64,000 nucleotides of DNA from Streptomyces cinereus (GTDB taxonomy: Bacteria > Pseudomonadota > Gammaproteobacteria > Pseudomonadales > Moraxellaceae), in NCBI GenBank assembly GCA_014647715.1, contig BMPS01000002.1, positions 140,620 through 204,619 of the forward strand, in the 5' to 3' direction. The notes under the pieces were generated by a model that was not told the origin of the DNA, made no database searches, and saw only the letters and a program-made list of their open reading frames with translations. How positions within the stretch are numbered: position 1 is the stretch's first letter; the number at the start of each line of letters is the position of its first letter. Shown here piece by piece: positions 31,730-39,691 of the stretch. Both the position numbers and the translations under genes were made by a program.

Positions 31730-32449
31730 TTAGTTTTGCAGTGAACGCAGTAAACGCACAAATTCAATATACATCCACACCAGTGTTGATAAGATACCAA
31801 CGCTTAGTACCCACTCATAGCTTTCATCCACCCCTGCGGCATATGCTCGCTCAACACTGTCAAAATCTAATAACAAGCTCAATGACGCAATCACAATCAC
31901 CAGCAAGCTAAAACCAATACCCACCACGCCACCGCTAAACAAATACGGCAGTGAGCTACCAAATAGGCTAAACCCGATTTGTACCAGATACACCAGCATG
32001 ATAGCAATCACAGCGGACATCATCACAGAACGAAATTTTTGGGTGACTTTAATTACGCCACTGCGATAAAGCGCCAGCATCACTGCAGCGGTTACAAAAG
32101 TTGCGACCAACGCCGTCGGAGCCACTGTGGGAAACTTAATACTCGCAAACAGGGAAATCGCGCCAATCACGATGCCCTCTAAAATGGCATAAGGAATTGC
32201 CAATGTTTTAGCTATGTGGGGTTTTGAGATAATTACCATACTCAATACAAATGCCACCAAGATACTGGCTAAAGCCGCTACACTAACAAAACCTGAAGTG
32301 ACGCCACTAGTTAGGCAATAGCCAAAAAATCCAACACCCGATAACGTCGTCAAACCTAACAGAAAAGAGGTTTTTCGGATGACCCCTTTGACCGTCATCG
32401 GTGTCGTGCTAACCGCAAGTTCAGCGCGAGATATAATCGGATTTGCCAT
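31730..32449 (-). CDS. Bax inhibitor-1/YccA-like membrane protein
   Basis: A 239-residue polytopic inner-membrane protein with about seven hydrophobic segments, starting MANPIISRAELAVS, typical of the bacterial Bax-inhibitor-1-like branch (TMBIM-related). The C-terminal half has SLLLDFDSVERAYAAGVDES, a conserved acidic segment, then WVLSVGILSTLVWMYIEFVRLL. Eukaryotic relatives leak calcium; bacterial function is uncertain. ATG 32449 has GGGAGC 9 bases upstream; an 11-codon upstream extension in the same frame is less likely. Monocistronic. Confidence 0.85.
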   Translation of the reverse strand: MANPIISRAELAVSTTPMTVKGVIRKTSFLLGLTTLSGVGFFGYCLTSGVTSGFVSVAALASILVAFVLSMVIISKPHIAKTLAIPYAILEGIVIGAISLFASIKFPTVAPTALVATFVTAAVMLALYRSGVIKVTQKFRSVMMSAVIAIMLVYLVQIGFSLFGSSLPYLFSGGVVGIGFSLLVIVIASLSLLLDFDSVERAYAAGVDESYEWVLSVGILSTLVWMYIEFVRLLRSLQN

Positions 32450-32650
32450 AAAAATTTGCTCCCAAGAGTTAAAAAATTTCAAAAGTTAGCTATATGTTAA
32501 TCACCTTAAATTAGCAAATAGCAACGAGTTTGTATACATTAACTGCACAACGAAGGTTAGCAATTTTGTAATATAAAATACTGATTGGGCATAACGTGCG
32601 CCAGTAAGCTGTGATAAAATAGCTTAATCTTTATCAGTTAATTTTCTGCT

Positions 32651-33583
32651 ATGACGTCCACACTTATTCCCAATCCTGCCTTTGGGCGTATCGGCATTAT
32701 GGGTCGTGCCAACAAGCCAAGTGTCATTCAAAGTATCTACCAAATTTGTGACTTTTTTCATGAGCAAGGGTTGCCTTTATTAATTGACCATCAGACGGCA
32801 CGGTTGCCGGCATTGAGTTTTGCACGTCTGGGCGAGATTGCTACTATTGAGCGCAGTTTGCTCGGCGGTGCTTGTGATTTGGTCATTGTGGTCGGTGGTG
32901 ATGGCTCGCTGCTACATGCGGCGCAAGTACTGGTCAAACACAAAGTGCCAGTGGTGGGGGTAAACCGCGGACGTTTAGGGTTTTTAACTGACATCTATCC
33001 TGATGATTTAAACATGAAATTGACCAGTATTTTACGAGGTCATTATCAGCTTGAAGATCGATTCTTATTAAAGATGGAAATCTGTCAAGGTGCACATGTG
33101 ATTTATGAAGATATGGCGCTAAATGACATTGTGCTGCATGCAGGCAAATCAGTGCATATGCTAGATTTTCATTTAAAAATTGATGGGCTTAATGTCTATC
33201 GTCAGCACAGTGATGGTCTGATTGCCTCCACACCGACGGGTTCGACCGCTTATGCGCTATCAGGTGGCGGGCCGATTATTCATCCGAGTATGGATGCCAT
33301 TTGTCTGGTGCCCATGCATCCACATACCTTATCAAGCCGTCCGATTGTGGTTAGCGGCAACAGCGAAATCAAAATCCGCATTCATAAAGATAACCGCACC
33401 CAGCCGATGGTGAGTGCAGATGGCAAACCGTCGGTACCGCTCAACCAAAACCAGCGCTTAGTGATTCACAAGCATCCGAACAAACTCACGTTATTACACC
33501 CACCTGGGGTGGATTTTTTTGAAGCTTGCCGTACTAAGCTCGGTTGGAATAGCTACGCTGAGGAATTTAGTATGGATAATTAA
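32651..33583 (+). CDS. nadK: NAD kinase
   Basis: ATP-dependent phosphorylation of NAD to NADP. The 310 residues carry the diagnostic VVGGDGSLLHAAQVL near residue 85 (GGDG loop with catalytic Asp), GVNRGRLGFLTDIYPD, DGLIASTPTGSTAYALSGGGPIIHP-type segment (split here as IASTPTGSTAYALSGGGP) and the HTLSSRPIVVSG strand. ATG 32651 starts soon after a short leader; no very strong ribosome site is visible. Divergent from the BI-1-like gene. It ends at a terminator shared with the convergent lytic transglycosylase gene. Confidence 0.96.
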   Translation: MTSTLIPNPAFGRIGIMGRANKPSVIQSIYQICDFFHEQGLPLLIDHQTARLPALSFARLGEIATIERSLLGGACDLVIVVGGDGSLLHAAQVLVKHKVPVVGVNRGRLGFLTDIYPDDLNMKLTSILRGHYQLEDRFLLKMEICQGAHVIYEDMALNDIVLHAGKSVHMLDFHLKIDGLNVYRQHSDGLIASTPTGSTAYALSGGGPIIHPSMDAICLVPMHPHTLSSRPIVVSGNSEIKIRIHKDNRTQPMVSADGKPSVPLNQNQRLVIHKHPNKLTLLHPPGVDFFEACRTKLGWNSYAEEFSMDN

Positions 33584-33585
33584 AT

Positions 33586-33618
33586 AAAAAAGCCACCAAA
33601 TGATTTGGTGGCTTTTTT
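33586..33618. terminator. Bidirectional terminator, nadK / lytic transglycosylase
   Basis: AAAAAAGCCACCAAA / TTTGGTGGCTTTTTT perfect stem with a TGA loop, between convergent genes. Confidence 0.95.
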
Positions 33619-33631
33619 ATGAAAAAATACC

Positions 33632-34975
33632 TTAATTAATCAGCCCACTTGCCGAGCGTTTTGAGATGAATCCATCTGGGATTTGGTTGTGGTCGGCTTG
33701 CCAACGCTGAAATGCCAATTTGGTATTGTTGCCTACAACGCCATCTGACCCTTTGGTATCATAACCCATTGCCGTCAAACGCTGTTGCAGTTGGCGTACT
33801 TCATAAGTAGCAAGTGGCTGCTCATAGCGTGGCCAAGATTGCTGTAAGCCTGGCTGCCCGATAATGGCTTTGGCAAGTAAGCTCACCCCCATGGCATAAT
33901 TGGAGGAATTATTGTAGACCTTAATGGCATCAAAATTTTTGGTTAATAAAAGCGCAGGACCCTCTTTACCTGCAGGGAGCCACAACTCTGCCATCGCATC
34001 CATGGGCGCATTTGGGGTGATAAATTGAATGCCTAAATTTTGCCAGTCTGCCATGGTTTTTTTGGTACTGACTTGGCGATAATCAAAACCATTTGGTAAT
34101 CGTACTTCATAGTACGAGCCCATACCACGCTGCCAGCCGGCATTTTTGAGATAGCTTGCGGTAGAGGCTAACGCATCAGCGGTATGCCAAGGGTTACGAT
34201 GACCATCACCATTGCCATCCACTGCTTCATCTAACCAAGTTTTGGGAATAAATTGGGTATGTCCCATGCCACCTGCCCAAGAGCCGCGCAGTTGCGACCA
34301 ATCAATATCACCACGCTCAAGCAGCGACAACAGCGCTAGTAGCTGATCCTCTGCAAAACTGCGGCGACGACCATCATATGCCAGAGTCGCCAAACTATTG
34401 ACCAGTGATGAGTTGCCTGTGCCTTGACCATAAGAAGATTCCATGCCCCAAATGGCAGTCACAATAGAGGCCGGCACACCATACTGATTTTCAATGCGAT
34501 CAAGTAGGGCGCTTTGGCTGGCAAAATTGCGCTGACCCCCACTGACACGACCACTCGATGCGGCACCATCCATATATTCCCAAGGCATTTTGGCAAATTC
34601 GGGCTGCCCTTTATCCAGTGACACCACTTGCTCGCTGTAGTTGGCACTTGACAGCAAGCGTTCAACATCAGCACGGGGGTAACCTTTTTGCACGGCGCGC
34701 TCAATAAAATCCGATTTCCATTGATAAAAGCTGCTGTATTGATTGGTTGGAACAGTCACAGGTGGCACGGGCGTGACTTTCGGGGGTGCCGTAATCACCA
34801 CAGGGGTAGTCGGCAAGGTACCTGGTAATTTTTGGGGTTGGGTCTGAATAGGTGCTGATGAACAAGCTGCCAACAAGGCCGCTAAGCTGACAGGTAGTGC
34901 CAGTTTTTGACCAGCTAAACGATGCGACAAACAGAGCGATAAAGCGACGATAGACGACGGATATTTAACATACAT
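33632..34975 (-). CDS. MltB-family lytic murein transglycosylase, probable lipoprotein
   Basis: Cleaves peptidoglycan glycan strands with 1,6-anhydro-MurNAc formation. The 447 residues have an N-terminal signal with a lipobox-like LLAACSSAP at about residues 33-41, implying outer-membrane anchoring. A Pro-rich linker leads to the SLT_2/MltB catalytic domain (about 85-380): IVTAIWGMESSYGQGTGN holds the catalytic Glu, AGGMGHTQFIPKTW follows, and DGNGDGHRNPWHTADALAST is the calcium-binding-like loop. A C-terminal peptidoglycan-binding domain (about 385-447) has LQQRLTAMGYDTKGSDGVVG. Products would feed the AmgK-MurU recycling route encoded later. Confidence 0.92.
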   Translation of the reverse strand: MYVKYPSSIVALSLCLSHRLAGQKLALPVSLAALLAACSSAPIQTQPQKLPGTLPTTPVVITAPPKVTPVPPVTVPTNQYSSFYQWKSDFIERAVQKGYPRADVERLLSSANYSEQVVSLDKGQPEFAKMPWEYMDGAASSGRVSGGQRNFASQSALLDRIENQYGVPASIVTAIWGMESSYGQGTGNSSLVNSLATLAYDGRRRSFAEDQLLALLSLLERGDIDWSQLRGSWAGGMGHTQFIPKTWLDEAVDGNGDGHRNPWHTADALASTASYLKNAGWQRGMGSYYEVRLPNGFDYRQVSTKKTMADWQNLGIQFITPNAPMDAMAELWLPAGKEGPALLLTKNFDAIKVYNNSSNYAMGVSLLAKAIIGQPGLQQSWPRYEQPLATYEVRQLQQRLTAMGYDTKGSDGVVGNNTKLAFQRWQADHNQIPDGFISKRSASGLIN

Positions 34976-35121
34976 AGAGCAATAACCTCAATTAATACAA
35001 GCCAAAAGTATACAAACATAACAACTGTGGTAAAAAAATTGAATATAGCACAAAAATAGGAAATTTTAATTGTTAAGGAATAATTGATATAAAAATACTA
35101 CAAAAATTGTGGTAAAAGTAT

Positions 35122-35138
35122 TTGCCAAATTTTGGCAA
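35122..35138. promoter_or_regulatory. 17-bp perfect palindrome upstream of ppnP
   Basis: TTGCCAAATTTTGGCAA is a perfect odd-centred palindrome. It lies about 28 bp upstream of the -35 of the promoter at 35166-35193, a position typical of an activator or of a repressor of the divergent transglycosylase gene. The regulator is unknown. Confidence 0.5.
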
Positions 35139-35165
35139 TTTTGCCAGCGTTTTTGGAAAATAGGA

Positions 35166-35193
35166 TTGATAATTGGTCAAAAAAGTTTATGAT
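35166..35193 (+). promoter_or_regulatory. ppnP promoter
   Basis: TTGATA (35166-35171) and TATGAT (35188-35193) with 16 bp between. The start would be near 35200, about 30 nt before ppnP. Confidence 0.55.
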
Positions 35194-35228
35194 AATCGGT
35201 TTATAGTAGCTAATTTTGAGGAACAACT

Positions 35229-35516
35229 ATGCTAAAAGTCAATCAATATTTTGATGGTAATGTGGCATCAATCGGTTTTCAAACAGCCACCCTACCTGCG
35301 ACCGTGGGCGTGATGAAAACAGGCGAATACGAATTTGGCACGAGTCAGTTTGAGACCATGACCGTCATTAGCGGGGCTATCTCAGCACTATTGCCAGACC
35401 AAACTGACTGGCAAACTTTTAAAGCCAATGAAACCTTTACCGTCGATGCCAACCAAAAATTCAAGGTAAAAATTGACGAAGAAACGGCTTATCTTTGCAC
35501 TTACCAAGATAAATAA
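35229..35516 (+). CDS. ppnP: Pyrimidine/purine nucleoside phosphorylase PpnP (DUF1255)
   Basis: A 95-residue single-domain cupin. The E. coli homologue (YaiE) phosphorolyses diverse nucleosides. Family features are NQYFDGNVASIGFQT, TVGVMKTGEYEFGTSQFETMTVISGAI and FTVDANQKFKVKIDEETAYLC, full length. GAGGAAC lies 6-8 bases before ATG 35229. It has its own promoter and terminator and so appears monocistronic. It converges with the pirin gene. Confidence 0.92.
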   Translation: MLKVNQYFDGNVASIGFQTATLPATVGVMKTGEYEFGTSQFETMTVISGAISALLPDQTDWQTFKANETFTVDANQKFKVKIDEETAYLCTYQDK

Positions 35517-35535
35517 TCAAGATAAATCAGTAATG

Positions 35536-35571
35536 AAAAAGCGATATCAAATCCATGATATCGCTTTTTTT
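35536..35571. terminator. Bidirectional terminator, ppnP / pirin
   Basis: AAAAAGCGATATCA / TGATATCGCTTTTT perfect 14-bp stem with a 6-nt loop. Confidence 0.95.
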
Positions 35572-35582
35572 AGCCGAAAAAT

Positions 35583-36551
35583 TTATTGAATACCGCCAAA
35601 TTTACCCGCATTAAAATCTAATATGGCTTGACGGATTTCGGCTTGGCTATTCATCACAAAGGGTCCGTAACCGACCACAGGCTCATTAATCGGTTCACCA
35701 CTCATCAGCAAGATTTTCGCACCCGCTTTGCCCGCCGTTAAGCGTACAAAATCCTCGCCCGTCTCGCCACTTTCAATCTCAAAAGTGATTAATTGATTGG
35801 CGTGTGCTTGCTGGTCGTGATCAGCGTTGATGATAACATCGCCTTGCATCGACAATAACAACAAATTGTGGGTGCGAGAAATTGCGACTTCTATCGAGCG
35901 ATTGGGTTCAATACTGATATCCCACAAGTTAATGGGAGTAAAAGTCGTGCCAATGCCGTATGCCTTATTGGCACCCTGTTGGGGAGCTTGGGTATTGGCA
36001 GTAGGGGTAAACTCCCCAGCAATTACCTTAACTTGTCCGGCATGCAGTCCTTCATCATCGTGCAGACTGACCACCGCCATGTCATCATTGGCAAGATGTT
36101 GGTATTTGGCAGGCGTGGCTTTATCTTTGGCAGGTAGATTGACCCAAAGCTGTACCATGCTAAAATCACCGCCTGCTTGGCTAAATTCAGGTGAGTGAAA
36201 TTCCTCATGAATCACGCCATTACCCGCCGTCATCCATTGCACGTCACCTGTCTTAATAGTACCGCCACCGCCACTAGAATCACGGTGAGAGACTTCACCT
36301 GCATAGGCGATAGTTACGGTTTCAAACCCTTTGTGCGGATGTTGTCCGACACCGCGTGGCGCTTGAGCATTGGGTTCAAAATACTGTGTTGCTGCATAGT
36401 CGAGCATTAAAAAAGGATCGGTGCGTTTATCACCCACCATGTGATTGAACATCGGGTTGACATGAAAACCATCACCTACCCAATGAGGGCGTGGGGCGGC
36501 ATGAATTTTATCGACTTGTCGGTAGGTTTTATTGCTATTTTGCATCGCCAT
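35583..36551 (-). CDS. Pirin family protein
   Basis: A 322-residue bicupin of the pirin family. The N-terminal cupin has PFLMLDYAA, GVGQHPHKGFETVTIAYAGEVSHRD-type residues (metal-binding His in GVGQHPHKGFETVTIAYAGE), DVQWMTAGNGVIHEE and the Glu/His ligands; the C-terminal pirin domain has LLLMSGEPINEPVVGYGPFVMN. Bacterial pirins (for example YhhW) can have quercetinase activity or bind regulatory partners, and the role here is unknown. AGGAGAAAAATC precedes the ATG. Downstream of uup on the same strand but separated by a terminator. Confidence 0.9.
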   Translation of the reverse strand: MAMQNSNKTYRQVDKIHAAPRPHWVGDGFHVNPMFNHMVGDKRTDPFLMLDYAATQYFEPNAQAPRGVGQHPHKGFETVTIAYAGEVSHRDSSGGGGTIKTGDVQWMTAGNGVIHEEFHSPEFSQAGGDFSMVQLWVNLPAKDKATPAKYQHLANDDMAVVSLHDDEGLHAGQVKVIAGEFTPTANTQAPQQGANKAYGIGTTFTPINLWDISIEPNRSIEVAISRTHNLLLLSMQGDVIINADHDQQAHANQLITFEIESGETGEDFVRLTAGKAGAKILLMSGEPINEPVVGYGPFVMNSQAEIRQAILDFNAGKFGGIQ

Positions 36552-36652
36552 GATTTTTCTCCTTATTGATAGCTATAATATAGGAGCAAAAAGGCTATTT
36601 TCAAGTATAAATTACATTATATTGGTTATTGTAAACATTAACTAATATAAAA

Positions 36653-36689
36653 GATAAAAAAGGCAAAGTTAATTTGCTAACATTGCCTT
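36653..36689 (-). terminator. uup terminator
   Basis: AAGGCAA / TTGCCTT (36660-36666, 36683-36689) with an inner GTTA / TAAC pairing, followed on the minus strand by a T run. It lies 20 bp after the uup stop codon. Confidence 0.85.
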
Positions 36690-36708
36690 CATAAATTATT
36701 TAATGATT

Positions 36709-38664
36709 TTAATCATCAAGTTCTGACCAACGCGCCATTTTTTCAAGTAGCAAATCATCAATCTCGTTGAGACGTTCACTGGCTTTGGTAGCGGCTGCCA
36801 TATCGCTCACAAACCAGCTGCCATCGGCTAATTTGTCTTGAAGTTCAGCTTGCTCTTGCTCCAGTAGCGCAATTTCATTAGGCAGACTGTCTAATTCACG
36901 CTGTTCTTTGTAGCTCAGTTTTCTCTTCACCGTATCAGTTTTTGGTGCATCAGTGTTAATCACTTCTTTGGGCTTTGCTGTTGTCTTTTCTGATTTGTCT
37001 GCTTTGGGTTTAATCGCTTGTTCACGGGATTTTTGCGTCAAATAGTCTTGATAACCGCCGACATATTCTTTGACAATACCATTGCCATCGCTATCTTCAT
37101 CAAAAACCCAAGTTGATGTCACGACATTGTCCATAAAGGTACGGTCATGGCTAATCAGTAAGATGGTGCCATTAAAGCTATCGACGGCTTCTTCTAACAG
37201 CTCTAGGGTTGCCATATCCAAGTCGTTGGTCGGCTCATCAAGTACCAAGATATTTGCAGGTTTTAGTAGCTGTTTGGCTAGCAAAACGCGGTTACGCTCA
37301 CCGCCTGACAATGCTTTGACTGGTGTTCTGGCGCGTTCTGGAGCAAATAAGAAATCTTGCAAATAGCCAATGATATGTTTCTTTTTACCCGCCACTTCTA
37401 CAAAATCAGAACCTTCCGCGACGTTTTGTACCACGGTCGCTTCTAGATCAAGTTGGTCACGTAATTGGTCAAGAAAGGCGATTTGTAGATTGGTGCCTAA
37501 TTTTACTGAACCAGATTTGGTGATATCAGGCTGTGGAATATCCAAAATCGCATGAATGAGCGTGGATTTGCCAACACCGTTTTTACCGATAATACCAATA
37601 CGATCACCACGCATGATGCTGGTGGTGAAATCTTTTACCAAGGTTTTATCGCCATAACCTAGATTGAGATGTTTGACATTGGCAACCAATTTGCCGCTGT
37701 TGTCGCCATCGTTCATGCTGATGTTAACTTGTCCGACTTGCTCACGGCGGGATTTACGTTCTTCACGCAGCGCTTTTAACGCGCGCACGCGACCTTCATT
37801 GCGGGTACGGCGCGCTTTGATACCTTGACGAATCCACACTTCCTCTTCAGCCAGTTTTTTATCAAAATTGGCATTGGCTTTTTCTTCGGCACTCAGTTGT
37901 TGTTCTTTAAGCTCTTGGTAGCGGGCATAGCCTTTATTGACATTGCCTGCTTGCTTGGTGACGTCATAACTGCGTAGAATACCGCGGTCGAGTTCGACAA
38001 TGCGGGTGGCGATTTTGTCAATAAACGAGCGGTCATGCGAGATAAACAGCAGGGTTAATCCTTGCGCGTTTAGCAAAAATTGCTCAAGCCATTCGATACT
38101 TTCGACATCCAAATGGTTGGTCGGCTCGTCAAGTAGTAGCACATCAGGTTTGGTAATCAGCGCACGCGCAAGCAGCACACGGCGTTTGCGACCGCCCGAT
38201 AATTCACTAATATCGGCATCGCCGTCCAAATTCATCATGGACAGCATGGTCTGTACTTCACGGGTCAAGTCCCACCCATGGGCATCATCAATTTTATGCT
38301 GCAAATCTGACATTAATTCACAGGCTTTCATGTCACCGCTGGCGCATTTGTCACTGGCTTGCTCGTAGGCTGTCAGCCATGTTGCTACGTCACCGGCACC
38401 TGCCATAACGATGTCACTGACTTTGCCCGACGTTTCTGGAATGTCTTGCTCAAGCATGGCAATTTTCAGATTGCCACTGATTTGGAATTCGCCACTGTCC
38501 GCTTTGACTTGACCGCTAATGACCTTAAACAAAGTTGATTTGCCTTCACCATTGCGCCCAATCAAACACACGCGTTCGCCTTGTTCGATATTAAAATCAA
38601 TACCGTCCAAAATCGGTGCAATACCAAATGCCAAATGAATATCTCGTAAATGAATCAGTGCCAT
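36709..38664 (-). CDS. uup: ABC-F family ATPase Uup
   Basis: A 651-residue soluble tandem ABC protein. Walker A motifs are GRNGEGKST (about residue 37) and GKNGVGKST (about 350); signatures LSGGRKRRVLLARAL and LSGGERNRVLLAKQLL; Walker B VLLLDEPTNHLD and ILVLDEPTNDLD. The inter-domain linker is charged and helical. A C-terminal coiled coil (about 560-651, REQAIKPKADKSEKTTAK onwards) identifies the Uup branch, linked in E. coli to branched-DNA binding, transposon precise excision and ribosome function. Divergent from slyX across about 100 bp. Confidence 0.94.
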   Translation of the reverse strand: MALIHLRDIHLAFGIAPILDGIDFNIEQGERVCLIGRNGEGKSTLFKVISGQVKADSGEFQISGNLKIAMLEQDIPETSGKVSDIVMAGAGDVATWLTAYEQASDKCASGDMKACELMSDLQHKIDDAHGWDLTREVQTMLSMMNLDGDADISELSGGRKRRVLLARALITKPDVLLLDEPTNHLDVESIEWLEQFLLNAQGLTLLFISHDRSFIDKIATRIVELDRGILRSYDVTKQAGNVNKGYARYQELKEQQLSAEEKANANFDKKLAEEEVWIRQGIKARRTRNEGRVRALKALREERKSRREQVGQVNISMNDGDNSGKLVANVKHLNLGYGDKTLVKDFTTSIMRGDRIGIIGKNGVGKSTLIHAILDIPQPDITKSGSVKLGTNLQIAFLDQLRDQLDLEATVVQNVAEGSDFVEVAGKKKHIIGYLQDFLFAPERARTPVKALSGGERNRVLLAKQLLKPANILVLDEPTNDLDMATLELLEEAVDSFNGTILLISHDRTFMDNVVTSTWVFDEDSDGNGIVKEYVGGYQDYLTQKSREQAIKPKADKSEKTTAKPKEVINTDAPKTDTVKRKLSYKEQRELDSLPNEIALLEQEQAELQDKLADGSWFVSDMAAATKASERLNEIDDLLLEKMARWSELDD

Positions 38665-38768
38665 AACTTTCTCAAAGTTTAGTAAAAATGTTTGTATAAT
38701 AGGAAAATGCGGCTATTGTAGCAGACTTTATGGCAAAAAATTGTGGGGAAACTTATGAGGCATTCTAA

Positions 38769-39044
38769 ATGAGCGAAAAAGATCACCAAAAACAATCAAG
38801 CGATGAAAATGGGTGGGTTAACAAGGTAGAAAAATTAACCGAAGAATTGATTGATTTACAAACGCAAGTGCTGTTTATGGAAGATACATTGGATAAACTT
38901 GATAATATCGTCACCGAGCAAAGCCAGTTGATTGCTGACCAACAACGGCAATTACAGCTACTTTATCAAAAAGTGGAAACTCAAACGCAAGGCTCACAAA
39001 TTCAGCCGTTTGATTTGTTGAGCGATAAACCGCCGCATTATTAA
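38769..39044 (+). CDS. slyX: SlyX family protein
   Basis: A 91-residue helical protein with a central coiled coil: LTEELIDLQTQVLFMEDTLDKLDNIVTEQSQLIADQQRQL has continuous heptads, and the C-terminus PFDLLSDKPPHY carries the family PPHY ending. The function of SlyX is unknown. The N-terminal 20 residues are charged and not conserved. No strong ribosome site is visible; an AGG lies near. It converges with the doc toxin gene, overlapping its last codon by 4 bp. Confidence 0.9.
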   Translation: MSEKDHQKQSSDENGWVNKVEKLTEELIDLQTQVLFMEDTLDKLDNIVTEQSQLIADQQRQLQLLYQKVETQTQGSQIQPFDLLSDKPPHY

Positions 39045-39439
39045 CCTAGTCTACTGCTCAATGCATATTGAGAATAAAGGATATCGGCGAACTCGGATTC
39101 AGTGACTTCCCCGATAACTAAATCTCGCATAGCATCAGCCAACAAAATATGGTCAATCGTGATGTCAAAATCATTTAATGACAAATATTCTAAAGCAACC
39201 GCAAGACCTGTTCGTTTATTGGCGTCAGATAATGCATGAGCTACAGCGATACTTGTTGCATACTTCGCTGCAATCTCAAAAATATCATTAAGTTCACCAT
39301 ATACAATGGCATTATCAATTCTCGCTAAAGCACCTTGTAATTTGCCAATGTCTGCTTGCCCCTTCATACCTTTTTCTGTTGAAAGGATATAGGCATTTAT
39401 TTCAATAACCCGCTCAAATGGGAAAAATATTAACTCCAT
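39041..39439 (-). CDS. doc: Death-on-curing (Doc/Fic) family toxin
   Basis: A 132-residue Fic-fold protein. The Fic motif HALSDANKRTGLA is at residues 68-80 (His68, Asp72, Asn74, Lys75, Arg76), close to P1 Doc HxFxDANKRT, in which the Fic site phosphorylates EF-Tu. The N-terminus ERVIEINAYILSTEKGMKG and GALARIDNAIVYGE are also Doc-like. Position 70 is Leu where Doc usually has Phe, a conservative change. The start overlaps the stop of the 56-aa upstream ORF in TAATG, the classic antitoxin-first arrangement. It converges with slyX and carries no terminator of its own. Confidence 0.88.
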   Translation of the reverse strand: MELIFFPFERVIEINAYILSTEKGMKGQADIGKLQGALARIDNAIVYGELNDIFEIAAKYATSIAVAHALSDANKRTGLAVALEYLSLNDFDITIDHILLADAMRDLVIGEVTESEFADILYSQYALSSRLG

Positions 39440-39609
39440 TACATATCTGCTAGGCGTTTAAAGGTTTTGTTATGAGTGCGTAGAACTAGTTTGGTTTCCG
39501 ATTTGATAATTTGCATACCATAAATACCTGACAAATCAAGTTTTTTAGTGGGCTTAATGGCAGGACGTTCTACGATTTTGACGCCATATTTTTCCAATTT
39601 TTCGCTCAT
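39439..39609 (-). CDS. Putative 56-aa antitoxin of the Doc toxin
   Basis: A short ORF beginning MSEKLEKYGVKIVERP and ending KTFKRLADM, with AGGG about 9 bases before its ATG at 39609. Its stop overlaps the toxin start by one base, so the two are translationally coupled. By position it should be the antitoxin. It is shorter than Phd (about 73 residues), and I see no Phd/YefM or AbrB motif. The protein is basic, with a beta-like central GIYGMQIIKSETKLVLRTHN. It may be a distinct antitoxin family or a reduced form; the identity is inference from context. Confidence 0.7.
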   Translation of the reverse strand: MSEKLEKYGVKIVERPAIKPTKKLDLSGIYGMQIIKSETKLVLRTHNKTFKRLADM

Positions 39610-39630
39610 GTTTAGACCCTAATTTCATCA

Positions 39631-39664
39631 ACAAAAAAACCGCTACAAATTCATTATAGCGGTT
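39631..39664 (-). terminator. aroG terminator
   Basis: AACCGCTA / TAGCGGTT perfect 8-bp stem (39638-39645, 39657-39664) with an 11-nt loop. The minus strand continues into seven T. It separates aroG from the downstream antitoxin-toxin genes. Confidence 0.88.
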
Positions 39665-39691
39665 AATTAAATTTATTCAAATGCTAAAGGC

